Assembly: GCA_028708105.1 (NCBI GenBank)
Contig: JAQVZR010000056.1
Coordinates: 1-8,463, forward strand
DNA: 8,463 bases
Reading direction: 5' to 3'
Source of the DNA: Desulfoplanes sp.
Lineage (GTDB): Bacteria; Desulfobacterota; Desulfovibrionia; Desulfovibrionales; Desulfomicrobiaceae
Under the pieces are notes generated by a model, which searched no databases, was not told the origin of the DNA, and was given only the letters and a program-made list of their open reading frames with translations. The translations under genes were made by a program, and so were the position numbers. Below, piece after piece: positions 1-6,234 of the stretch (position 1 is its first letter; each line of letters starts with the position of its first letter).

Positions 1-869
1 AGTTTTTGTCCGCGCTGCTTTTGGCGGCTCCTCTTGGGCCCTCGGCGTTGACCATTGAACTTTTGGGAACCAAGGTTGTTTCCTGGCCTTATGTTGCTCT
101 GACCTTGCAGATGATGCAGGATTTCGGGGTGCAGGTTGTTGTTTGTTCCCGTAACAAGGATACCTGGGAGGAGGTGGACTGGCGTGAACTGACTGAGGTC
201 CATCCGGGGGCAATCCGATTTGTCGTCCGTCCCCAGGCCTATCAGCCGCGTCAGCATCGGGTTGAGGCCGACTGGAGTAATGCTTCCTATTTTCTGGCCG
301 CCGGTGCCATTGGTCCTGCACCCGTGTGCCTGCGTGGTCTTCGTCCCGATTCCATGCAGGGCGACCGGGCTTGGGTGGATATTTTGCAGGCCATGGGTGG
401 GACTTTTCGCTGGAATGAGCAGGGATGTACGGTGTTTCCTTCTGCCCTGCACGGGGCACGTCTGGACATGAAGTCCTGTCCGGACATCGTGCCGACGGTG
501 GCCGTGATGGCCTGTTTTGCGCAGGGCCCAACAGAAATCCGTGGCGTTGCCCATCTGCGTTTCAAGGAAAGTGATCGTCTCGAAGCCGTGGCTTCCCAGC
601 TGCGTCGGGCAGGGCAGGGGGTAGAAGTCCTTGATGACGGCCTGATTATTTCACCGGCACCCTTTGCAGGGGGGCAAACGATTCACCTGTCATCCTTTAG
701 CGATCATCGTATTGCCATGAGCCTTTCCCTGCTTGCATGTGCCGGTCTGGTTCCTGCCTTTGATGATTCTGCATGTGTTTCCAAGTCGTTTCCCGGTTTC
801 TGGGATACCTGGAAAAATATTCAGGATGCCTTGCCCAACCTGACATCTGCCGGACGTTCTGATTGTTGA
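1..869 (+). CDS. aroA: EPSP synthase (3-phosphoshikimate 1-carboxyvinyltransferase), 5'-truncated by window edge
   Basis: Catalyses transfer of the enolpyruvyl group of PEP to shikimate-3-phosphate, the sixth step of the cytoplasmic shikimate pathway. About 288 codons are present; the family is usually 420-450 residues, so roughly the first third lies left of the window. The reading frame is open to the left edge, and the first residues (FLSALLLAAPLG) match the family's internal SQFLxALLxAAPL segment, so the TTG near the edge is not a real start. Visible motifs are a VEADWSNASYFLAAGAI block, an Asp in PDIVPT (codon at 483) equivalent to the active-site Asp, KESDRL (564-581), DHRIAM (702-719) and the terminal KSFPGFW. 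tyrA follows after 85 bases, consistent with an aromatic amino acid cluster. The assignment is very secure. Confidence 0.96.
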   Translation, partial: FLSALLLAAPLGPSALTIELLGTKVVSWPYVALTLQMMQDFGVQVVVCSRNKDTWEEVDWRELTEVHPGAIRFVVRPQAYQPRQHRVEADWSNASYFLAAGAIGPAPVCLRGLRPDSMQGDRAWVDILQAMGGTFRWNEQGCTVFPSALHGARLDMKSCPDIVPTVAVMACFAQGPTEIRGVAHLRFKESDRLEAVASQLRRAGQGVEVLDDGLIISPAPFAGGQTIHLSSFSDHRIAMSLSLLACAGLVPAFDDSACVSKSFPGFWDTWKNIQDALPNLTSAGRSDC

Positions 870-885
870 CCACTATCCGTTTTTT

Positions 886-912
886 GCTCTAGAGCGTGGC
901 GTTACACGTGTA
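886..912. repeat. Two adjacent 10-bp palindromes in the aroA-tyrA gap
   Basis: GCTCTAGAGC (886-895) and TACACGTGTA (903-912) are both perfect palindromes within the 85-base gap. The second is centred on CACGTG and matches 12 of 16 positions of a symmetrical parS-like sequence. No function can be assigned; they could be protein binding sites or chance. Confidence 0.35.
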
Positions 913-954
913 TACACCTTGCTCCCTGGCGACCCCTAACCCCCTCTCTCGACT

Positions 955-1704
955 ATGATCTCTCCTTTTCTTCAACGAGTTGCTGTCTTTGGTTCCCGCG
1001 GTAAAATGGGTGCTTTTTTTATGGAGCGTTTTCTGTCCCTAGGCCTTGATGCCTATGGCTTTGATCTGCCCATGGATATCAATCTTCTGCGCACGGCTGT
1101 TCCTAAGGTTGATCTTGTCCTGCTGGCCGTACCTATCCCGGCTATGGATTCCTGTCTGGGGGCTATTGCCAATCTTCTATCTCCCAAAACCATTTTGGCG
1201 GATATCTGTTCTGTTAAGATGCTTCCTGTGGAAAAGATGCTCCGTGCTTTCTCTGGTCCGGTGGTGGGCACGCATCCATTGTTTGGTCCCGAACCTGGAG
1301 ATACCGATTTGCGTGTGGCCATCTGTCCCGCCCGTGTCCCGGAGGCGGCTGATGGCCTGGAAGAAGTCCTTAGCATATGCGGGATGACCTGCTTCCGGAC
1401 TGATCCCGAGGAACATGATCAGGCCATGGCCTATATCCAGGGACTTAATTATGTGACCACGCTTTCCTATTTCTGTGCCCATGATCTGGATGATACCCTC
1501 AGACAATTTATTACCCCTTCTTTTGAACGTCGTATGATCTCGGCCCAAAAGATGCTGGTGGAGGATGGGAAACTTTTCGGCACGCTGTGTGAAACCAATC
1601 CTCTTATGGCCTCAACTATACGTCGGTACCTCAAGGTTCTTGGCCTCGCCGCTGCTGGTGATTTCGACCTGCTCCGGGACAAGGCCTTGTCCTGGTGGAA
1701 ATAA
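955..1704 (+). CDS. tyrA: Prephenate dehydrogenase, monofunctional
   Basis: Oxidatively decarboxylates prephenate to 4-hydroxyphenylpyruvate with NAD(P)+, the committed step to tyrosine. The 249-residue product has an N-terminal Rossmann fold with GSRGKMG (residues 13-19), VLLAVP (55-60), ADICSVK (82-88), GTHPLFGP (105-112, containing the His equivalent to the catalytic His of the E. coli enzyme) and EHDQAMAYIQGL (153-164), a family signature. The helical C-terminal domain is short, and there is no fused chorismate mutase domain as in the E. coli T-protein. ATG 955 is the only start between the upstream in-frame stop (937) and the Rossmann motif, but no Shine-Dalgarno sequence precedes it; the upstream bases are pyrimidine-rich. 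Arogenate rather than prephenate use cannot be excluded from sequence. It probably belongs with aroA in an aromatic pathway unit. Confidence 0.92.
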   Translation: MISPFLQRVAVFGSRGKMGAFFMERFLSLGLDAYGFDLPMDINLLRTAVPKVDLVLLAVPIPAMDSCLGAIANLLSPKTILADICSVKMLPVEKMLRAFSGPVVGTHPLFGPEPGDTDLRVAICPARVPEAADGLEEVLSICGMTCFRTDPEEHDQAMAYIQGLNYVTTLSYFCAHDLDDTLRQFITPSFERRMISAQKMLVEDGKLFGTLCETNPLMASTIRRYLKVLGLAAAGDFDLLRDKALSWWK

Positions 1705-1795
1705 TGTTCTGGTATTCGTTTTAAGGTTTGTATAGTTACCAACGGATGCGTGCTTTCTTCAGGACGCCGTGTGCGAAGTTTCTCCTCTGCCACAG

Positions 1796-1827
1796 ATACC
1801 GTGGTGTGCGGTGTATACTTTTTTTTT
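1796..1827 (+). terminator. Possible weak intrinsic terminator after tyrA
   Basis: A 6-bp stem containing one G-U pair (1796-1801 with 1809-1814) and a 7-base loop is followed four bases later by a run of nine T (1819-1827). The stem is short and the T run is offset, so this is only a candidate. It lies 92 bases after the tyrA stop. Confidence 0.3.
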
Positions 1828-1854
1828 GCAGTATTTTTCTATTTCAGTTATGGT
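1826..1854 (+). promoter_or_regulatory. Candidate sigma70-type promoter upstream of glnA
   Basis: TTGCAG (1826-1831) and TATGGT (1849-1854) are separated by 17 bases. Both boxes match the consensus only partly (3/6 and 4/6). The 213-base gap between tyrA and glnA suggests that glnA is transcribed separately, but this particular promoter is weakly supported. No correctly spaced sigma54 (GG-N10-GC) site was found. Confidence 0.25.
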
Positions 1855-1917
1855 CTGAATCTGCTCGGTTCTTTATTGGATGCATGCAGCATGAAACCTT
1901 GAAAGGAGATCTCTGGT

Positions 1918-3270
1918 ATGGATGAATACCCCATTTTTAATTGTAAAAATGCCGACGACGTCATCAAGGCGGTCAAAGATTACAACATTTCCTTTGTCCA
2001 ATTCTGGTTTGTGGATGTTCTGGGTACCCTTAAAAGTTTTCAGGTGACTCCCAGTGAACTGGAGGCTGCCTTTGAAGAAGGGATGGGGTTTGACGGCTCT
2101 TCTATCGAAGGTTTTTGTCGTATTCATGAAAGCGATATGATCGCGTTCCCTGACGCGTCATCCTTCCAGATGGTTTCCTGGCGTCCCACGGACAGGCCTG
2201 TAGCCCGTATGTTCTGTGACATTGTCCGTCCTGACGGCGTGCCCTATGACGGTGACAGCCGCTATGCTTTGAAGCGGATGCTCTCCAAAGCCGCCGAAAA
2301 AGGGTATACCATGTATGTTGGCCCGGAGCTTGAATTTTTTCTTTTTGAAAACGACCGCACCCCTTCGTATACCGATCTTGGGGGTTATTTTGATGCTCCC
2401 CCTCTGGACCTGGGCAATGACATCCGGCGGGATATTATCTTTTCGTTAAAGCGCATGGGTATCAATGTTGAATACAGCCATCACGAAGTGGCTCCCAGTC
2501 AGCATGAAATTGATCTGCGTTATGACGAAGCCTTGAAGATGGCTGATACCGCCATCACCTACAAGGTCATCGTCAAGGAAATCGCACGTAAGCATGGCTG
2601 TTACGCCACCTTTATGCCCAAACCGGTGTTGGGCATAAACGGTTCCGGCATGCACGTGCATCAGTCCTTGTTCAAAAATGGCCGCAATGTCTTTTTCGAC
2701 GCTCACGACAAGGACGGCTTTAATCTGAGCCCTGAAGGAAAATCCTATATTGCCGGCATCCTGAAACACGCCAAGGAGCTGACCGCCATTTGCAACCAGT
2801 GGGTCAATTCCTACAAACGCCTTGTCCCCGGCTACGAAGCCCCTGTATATATCGCCTGGGCCAGACGGAATAGATCGTCCCTTGTGCGCGTGCCCATGTA
2901 CAAACCTGGCAAAGAGGCTGCGACTCGTATTGAGTTGCGTTCTCCTGATCCGGCCTGCAATTCTTATCTGGCGTATGCCGCCATGCTTGCTGCAGGTCTG
3001 AAAGGTATTGAGAAAAATTATGTCCTCGAGGCGCCGGTGGAGGAAGATATCTTCAAAATGGATGCGGCTGAGCGTGAAAAACGGGGTATCGACAATCTTC
3101 CGGGAAGCCTCATTGAAGCCGTAGGATGCCTTGCCAAGAGCGATGTCATCCGAGAGGCACTGGGAGATCATATCTTTGAAAAATTTATTGATAACAAGAA
3201 AATCGAATGGGATCAGTACCGTATTCAGGTTACAGATTATGAGATCAAAAGATATTTTCCTCTCCTCTAG
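1918..3270 (+). CDS. glnA: Glutamine synthetase, type I-alpha
   Basis: ATP-dependent ligation of ammonia to glutamate, the entry step of cytoplasmic nitrogen assimilation; the family forms dodecamers. Length 450 residues. Motifs in order: GFDGSSIEGF (57-66, with the latch Asp), GPELEFFLF (135-143, metal-binding Glu137 and Glu139), HHEVAPSQHEID (188-199), NGSGMHVHQSL (241-251), the Glu307 flap in GYEAPVY, and RIELRSPDPACNSYLAY. The C-terminal part reads GIDNLPGSLIEAV and lacks the NLYDLPPEE segment that carries the adenylylated Tyr in type I-beta enzymes. Arg68 in GFCRIHESDM aligns with Arg62 of the Bacillus subtilis enzyme, which mediates glutamine feedback inhibition. Together these suggest control by feedback rather than by adenylylation (inference). 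The start is fixed by the AAAGGAGA sequence at 1902-1909, 8 bases upstream of ATG. A strong terminator follows, so the gene is probably monocistronic. Confidence 0.97.
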   Translation: MDEYPIFNCKNADDVIKAVKDYNISFVQFWFVDVLGTLKSFQVTPSELEAAFEEGMGFDGSSIEGFCRIHESDMIAFPDASSFQMVSWRPTDRPVARMFCDIVRPDGVPYDGDSRYALKRMLSKAAEKGYTMYVGPELEFFLFENDRTPSYTDLGGYFDAPPLDLGNDIRRDIIFSLKRMGINVEYSHHEVAPSQHEIDLRYDEALKMADTAITYKVIVKEIARKHGCYATFMPKPVLGINGSGMHVHQSLFKNGRNVFFDAHDKDGFNLSPEGKSYIAGILKHAKELTAICNQWVNSYKRLVPGYEAPVYIAWARRNRSSLVRVPMYKPGKEAATRIELRSPDPACNSYLAYAAMLAAGLKGIEKNYVLEAPVEEDIFKMDAAEREKRGIDNLPGSLIEAVGCLAKSDVIREALGDHIFEKFIDNKKIEWDQYRIQVTDYEIKRYFPLL

Positions 3271-3304
3271 ACGGATATAGGGTATCTCTTGGAGAAGTAT
3301 CCTT

Positions 3305-3337
3305 AAGCACCCGAAAAGGTTTCTTTTCGGGTGCTTT
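3305..3337 (+). terminator. Strong intrinsic terminator after glnA
   Basis: A perfect 14-bp stem (3305-3318 paired with 3323-3336) has a GTTT loop and begins 34 bases after the glnA stop. The T run after the stem is short (TT then CATT), but the A-rich 5' arm and T-rich 3' arm give the usual geometry and may work in both directions. Confidence 0.85.
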
Positions 3338-3424
3338 CATTCCTTGACGCCGGGCACAAATCATGATTGCCTGACTCGTTTTACGGTATGCCTTTATCCC
3401 CTTACGGGTAGCCCTTTTAGATAT

Positions 3425-3437
3425 ATGGAGTCTCCAT
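3425..3437. repeat. Inverted repeat over the epimerase ribosome binding site and start codon
   Basis: ATGGAG and CTCCAT flank a single T. The left arm contains the GGAG ribosome binding site (3427-3430) and the right arm contains the first two bases of the start codon. A one-base loop cannot form a full hairpin, so if meaningful it is a DNA-binding half-site pair or a partial RNA stem. It may be chance. Confidence 0.3.
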
Positions 3438-4443
3438 GCATGTTCTTGTTACTGGCGCAGCCGGGTTTATCGGCTTCCATCTCTGCAAAAGATTTTTGGC
3501 TGAAGGATGTCAGGTTACCGGCATTGATAATTTGAATGATTATTATTCCGTGCAGCTCAAGAAAGATCGCCTGGCTTTGCTCCAGGGGCAGGCTGGTTTT
3601 GAATTTATCAAAATCGATTTGGCCGACCGTACGGCCATGCATGATCTTTTTGACGAGAAACATTTTACCCATGTCGTAAACCTCGCCGCCCAGGCTGGTG
3701 TTCGCTATAGTATTGAAAATCCCATGTCGTATGTTGACAGCAATCTAGTGGGCTTTGCCAATGTGCTTGAAGGATGTCGTCATTCCGACGTTAAACATCT
3801 GCTCTTTGCCTCCTCCAGCTCCGTATATGGCCTGAACACCGCCATGCCGTTTTCGGTTCATGACAATGTGGACCATCCTATCAGCCTTTATGCTGCCAGT
3901 AAGAAATCTAACGAGCTCATGGCCCATAGCTACAGCTATCTGTATGGTCTGCCCTGTACCGGTTTGCGTTTTTTTACAGTCTATGGTCCCTGGGGACGTC
4001 CGGATATGGCTCTGTTTCTTTTTACCAAGGCCATTGTGGAGGGAACACCGCTGAAGGTTTTTAATCATGGGAAAATGAAACGTGATTTTACGTACATTGA
4101 TGATATTGTGGAGGGAGTATTCCGGGTGGCCCATCGGATACCGACGGCCAATGCTCAGTGGGACTCCGCGTCACCAGATCCTGGATCTGCCCCGTGCCCC
4201 TATAAAATATATAATATAGGTAATAACAATTGTGTCGAGCTGGGCAGATTTATCGAGGTGATTGAGGAGCAGCTTGGACGGAAGGGCATCAAAGAAATGC
4301 TTCCCATGCAGCCTGGCGATGTCGCTGCCACCTATGCCAACGTTGACGATTTGATGCGTGATGTTGGCTTTAAACCGTCAACGACTATCGAAAAGGGCAT
4401 TGCTGCTTTTATTGCCTGGTACAAAGAGTATTACGGCGTATAA
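3436..4443 (+). CDS. NAD-dependent UDP-glucuronate 4-epimerase (CapI-like)
   Basis: Likely interconverts UDP-glucuronate and UDP-galacturonate to supply surface polysaccharide synthesis; a cytoplasmic extended short-chain dehydrogenase of 335 residues, a normal length. Seen: the N-terminal NAD-binding GAAGFIG (7-13), the acidic residue in GIDNLNDYY (29-37) that reads the ribose, [15 protein letters not shown] (82-96), SSSSVYG (126-132), catalytic YAASK with Tyr152 and Lys156, [17 protein letters not shown] (178-194) and RDFTYIDD (216-223). The [10 protein letters not shown] and [12 protein letters not shown] segments are characteristic of the UDP-glucuronate epimerase subgroup, though other UDP-sugar 4-epimerases cannot be fully excluded. 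GGAG at 3427-3430 sits 5 bases before ATG. It is flanked by terminators on both sides and so appears to be a single-gene unit. Confidence 0.9.
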   Translation: MHVLVTGAAGFIGFHLCKRFLAEGCQVTGIDNLNDYYSVQLKKDRLALLQGQAGFEFIKIDLADRTAMHDLFDEKHFTHVVNLAAQAGVRYSIENPMSYVDSNLVGFANVLEGCRHSDVKHLLFASSSSVYGLNTAMPFSVHDNVDHPISLYAASKKSNELMAHSYSYLYGLPCTGLRFFTVYGPWGRPDMALFLFTKAIVEGTPLKVFNHGKMKRDFTYIDDIVEGVFRVAHRIPTANAQWDSASPDPGSAPCPYKIYNIGNNNCVELGRFIEVIEEQLGRKGIKEMLPMQPGDVAATYANVDDLMRDVGFKPSTTIEKGIAAFIAWYKEYYGV

Positions 4444-4464
4444 TTTTTTCTCTGTTGTCGTGGG

Positions 4465-4500
4465 AAAGGGCGGATGCATGGTCATCTGCCCTTTTTTATT
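4465..4500 (+). terminator. Intrinsic terminator after the epimerase gene
   Basis: A 12-bp stem (4465-4476 with 4483-4494, one G-U pair) with a 6-base loop runs directly into a T-rich tract, TTTTATT. It lies 21 bases after the epimerase stop and separates that gene from the parA leader. Confidence 0.85.
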
Positions 4501-4622
4501 TTCTTCATTATTGTTTTGCAGAAAAAATGGTTGAGCCTTACCTTGTATCTGATTCTTCGTGGCGCCATGCATTTTTGTCCATCCTTCCTTCGTACGCTCC
4601 CTACATTATTTATTCCTTTCTA

Positions 4623-4652
4623 TTGACACCACTTCCGCCATGCTCGTATGGA
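4623..4652 (+). promoter_or_regulatory. Candidate promoter of parA
   Basis: A perfect TTGACA (4623-4628) is followed after 18 bases by TATGGA (4647-4652), a poor -10 box. The predicted start of transcription would fall inside the inverted repeat at 4653-4674. Apart from this, the AT-rich stretch from 4500 to 4620 shows nothing I can name. Confidence 0.4.
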
Positions 4653-4674
4653 ACATGACGAGTGGTCGTCATGT
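4653..4674. promoter_or_regulatory. Perfect 9-bp inverted repeat between the parA promoter and parS (putative operator or leader hairpin)
   Basis: ACATGACGA (4653-4661) and TCGTCATGT (4666-4674) are exact reverse complements separated by GTGG. The repeat abuts the predicted -10 box and ends two bases before parS. It has no T tract, so it is not a terminator. The position suits an operator or an RNA hairpin at the 5' end of the parA message; which protein would bind is unknown. Confidence 0.55.
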
Positions 4675-4676
4675 AA

Positions 4677-4692
4677 TGTTTCACGTGAAACA
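4677..4692. promoter_or_regulatory. parS: parS centromere site
   Basis: TGTTTCACGTGAAACA is a perfect 16-bp palindrome and an exact fit to the widely conserved bacterial parS consensus (TGTTNCACGTGAAACA). ParB-CTP clamps load here, spread along the flanking DNA and are moved by ParA. It lies 26 bases upstream of the parA start, so loaded ParB could also affect parA transcription. parS sites of this kind cluster near the chromosomal origin, so this region is probably origin-proximal (inference). Confidence 0.95.
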
Positions 4693-4718
4693 ATGTCCAA
4701 CCAGAAAACGAGGCGCCA

Positions 4719-5501
4719 GTGGCACGGATAATTGTTGTAGCAAATCAGAAGGGCGGAGTGGGTAAAACCACAACAACCGTGAATCTCGCGGCATCTCTTG
4801 CCGTCATGGAGAAAAAGGTTCTGATTGTGGATTGTGACCCACAGGCCAATGCGTCCAGTGGACTGGGAATCGAAGTGGACCGGCGGGAAAACAATCTCTA
4901 TTCGGCGCTTTTTGACATCCAGACGGCCGCGGATGCTATTTGTGAAACGGAGATTAAATTTTTACACATCCTGCCATCGACCCACGACCTTGTGGGCGCA
5001 GATCTGGAGTTGATCAATAAGGAAGAAAGAGAATTTTTTTTGACCCGGCTGATAGAAAAATTTCAGGACGACTATGAGTACATTTTTTTGGATTGCCCAC
5101 CGTCCCTGGGGTTGGTAACGGTCAATGCTTTGTGCGCCGGAACGGAGCTGCTTATTCCTTTGCAATGTGAGTACTACGCATTGGAGGGGATTGCTCAGCT
5201 GTTAAAAACCTATGAACTGGTCAAAAAGCGTTTGAACCCGGGGCTGGATATCATGGGGGTGGTTTTGACAATGTTTGATAAGCGGAACCGGCTTTCATTC
5301 CAGGTGGAGCGGGAAGTACGGACGTATTTCCCAGATAAGACGTTTCGGACCAAGATCCCCCGGAACGTCAGGCTTTCCGAAGCACCAAGCTACGGAAAGC
5401 CTGCCATTACCTATGATATCCGATCTATGGGAACACAGGCTTATATTGCCCTGGCCCAGGAGGTTCTGGATGCGCAGTCTGCAGGGGCAAAAGCAGACTG
5501 A
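4719..5501 (+). CDS. parA: Chromosome partitioning ATPase ParA (Soj family)
   Basis: Deviant Walker ATPase that dimerises on ATP, binds DNA non-specifically and moves ParB-parS complexes on the nucleoid. The 260-residue product shows Walker A KGGVGKTT (11-18) with the signature Lys11, the A' motif VDCDPQAN (37-44), Walker B FLDCPP (123-128) and the conserved [10 protein letters not shown] (219-228). It lacks the N-terminal DNA-binding extension of plasmid type Ia ParA proteins, which together with parS indicates the chromosomal type. The start is GTG at 4719, with GAGG at 4710-4713; an in-frame stop at 4686 excludes a longer form, and the KGGVGKT motif sits where expected. Unusually, parB does not follow directly: a micro-ORF and an opposite-strand gene lie between. 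Confidence 0.96.
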   Translation: MARIIVVANQKGGVGKTTTTVNLAASLAVMEKKVLIVDCDPQANASSGLGIEVDRRENNLYSALFDIQTAADAICETEIKFLHILPSTHDLVGADLELINKEEREFFLTRLIEKFQDDYEYIFLDCPPSLGLVTVNALCAGTELLIPLQCEYYALEGIAQLLKTYELVKKRLNPGLDIMGVVLTMFDKRNRLSFQVEREVRTYFPDKTFRTKIPRNVRLSEAPSYGKPAITYDIRSMGTQAYIALAQEVLDAQSAGAKAD

Positions 5502-5514
5502 ACGGGGATCTCTT

Positions 5515-5604
5515 ATGGATTCAACGTTGACGAAACCCTACGCTGCCCGGGTGGGTACCTTTCTGGGACAGGTTGCTAATGAGCATCTAAGAGGGAGGGG
5601 CTGA
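5515..5604 (+). CDS. Candidate 29-residue micro-ORF downstream of parA
   Basis: Thirteen bases after the parA stop, GGGGA (5504-5508) stands 6 bases before an ATG that opens 29 codons. The peptide begins MDSTLTKPYAAR and ends ANEHLRGRG. Its middle (residues 10-25) places Val13, Phe16, Leu17, Val20 and Leu25 on one face of a helix, and the C-terminus is basic. The spacing and ribosome binding site suggest co-translation with parA. It ends four bases before the stop of the convergent minus-strand gene. I do not recognise the peptide; it may be a real microprotein, the remnant of a longer gene, or an untranslated chance ORF. Confidence 0.4.
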   Translation: MDSTLTKPYAARVGTFLGQVANEHLRGRG

Positions 5605-5608
5605 TCAC

Positions 5609-6016
5609 CTATTTTTTTTCACAGTACGGGGTACACGAACAGGAAATTTTATCTTTGAAGTGACGTTTGGTGATGCGCGCCTTGCAAGACAGGCATTCAA
5701 AGCATGTCATCCCCCCGATATTGGCGGCCTTGAGGCGGAATTTCCTAGGATCGTCGGCCATCCAATCCTTGGTCGTGTTGCCGCATTGTTCGCAGGTCAC
5801 GTCCGTTTCCAATTCATAGGCAAAGTCCCAGAAATCGATCAGGCGGTTCCAGTCATCCATGGGCTCGGTCATTGGTCTTTCAGTTTTTTCTACATAGCGA
5901 TCAATAATGGGCTGAACCTCTTTGCTGATCGCTGCCCAAAGCTTGGGTGAAATGAAGATGCCAAACATGGTGCCCTGACGATCATAAAGCGTTTTTATAT
6001 CATCTTTTGTATCCAT
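5609..6016 (-). CDS. Uncharacterised zinc-ribbon-like protein, 135 residues
   Basis: I do not recognise a named family. The N-terminal half (residues 1-72) is rich in aromatic and acidic residues (MFGIFISPKLW, WNRLIDFWDFAYELE) and looks helical. The C-terminal half carries eight cysteines: CEQC (75-78), CFECLSC (105, 108, 111) and CSCTPYC (126, 128, 132). CxxC-26 residues-CxxC is typical of a zinc ribbon, and the last cluster could bind a second metal. There is no signal peptide or membrane segment, so it is probably cytoplasmic. Reality is supported by a strong AGGGAGA ribosome binding site (complement of 6021-6027) 4 bases before ATG and by the ordered cysteine pattern. It lies between parA and parB on the opposite strand, divergent from parB. 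A role in nucleic acid binding or regulation is a guess. Confidence 0.75.
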   Translation of the reverse strand: MDTKDDIKTLYDRQGTMFGIFISPKLWAAISKEVQPIIDRYVEKTERPMTEPMDDWNRLIDFWDFAYELETDVTCEQCGNTTKDWMADDPRKFRLKAANIGGMTCFECLSCKARITKRHFKDKISCSCTPYCEKK

Positions 6017-6161
6017 ACGTTCTCCCTGGGGTTGTGTGTTGTGGTGGGTGGCGAGTGATGTTCTTTCTATCCTTCAGGTGACATTGAGATTCACAGCGAA
6101 TTGCGCGTTGGTGTTGAGCTCGGAATGAGCAGGATGCGCCGGCCAGCATCTGCATGGGGCA

Positions 6162-6208
6162 TTGACATTGATATACAGCGTCGTCATCAAATGGTATGTA
6201 TTTATAAA
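6162..6208 (+). promoter_or_regulatory. Candidate promoter region of parB
   Basis: Two overlapping candidates lie in the 218-base divergent gap. One is a perfect TTGACA (6162-6167) with a weak CATCAA 17 bases later. The other is TCGTCA (6181-6186) with TATAAA (6203-6208) 16 bases later. An imperfect 16-bp palindrome (6196-6211) and a direct repeat of ATGGT (6191-6195, 6210-6214) surround the second. No convincing promoter for the minus-strand gene was found in the same gap. Confidence 0.35.
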
Positions 6209-6234
6209 CATGGTCAGAGAAAAAGCAAGGTGGG

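Noticed and set aside
1851..1866. Possible sigma54 promoter before glnA (TGG...TGCT)
   Set aside because: The GG and GC elements are separated by 9 rather than 10 bases, and the flanking consensus is poor.
1728..1925. 65-codon ORF upstream of glnA
   Set aside because: It starts at TTG without a ribosome binding site, has an odd composition and overlaps the glnA start.
2650..2661. 12-bp palindrome ATGCACGTGCAT with a CACGTG core, resembling parS
   Set aside because: It encodes the invariant GMHVH of glutamine synthetase and its flanks do not match parS.
2446..3171. 241-codon minus-strand ORF opposite glnA
   Set aside because: It is an antisense shadow created by the codon bias of glnA.
4693..4731. 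12-codon ORF overlapping the parA start
   Set aside because: It has no ribosome binding site, is very short, and its ATG sits on the edge of parS, so composition is explained by that site.
5602..5620. T run after the 29-codon ORF as a terminator
   Set aside because: Eight T follow, but no stable stem precedes them; only a few bases can pair.
6076..6095. GTGA-N9-TCAC as a CRP/FNR-type site between the zinc-ribbon gene and parB
   Set aside because: The spacer is 9 rather than 6 bases and the half-sites are too short.
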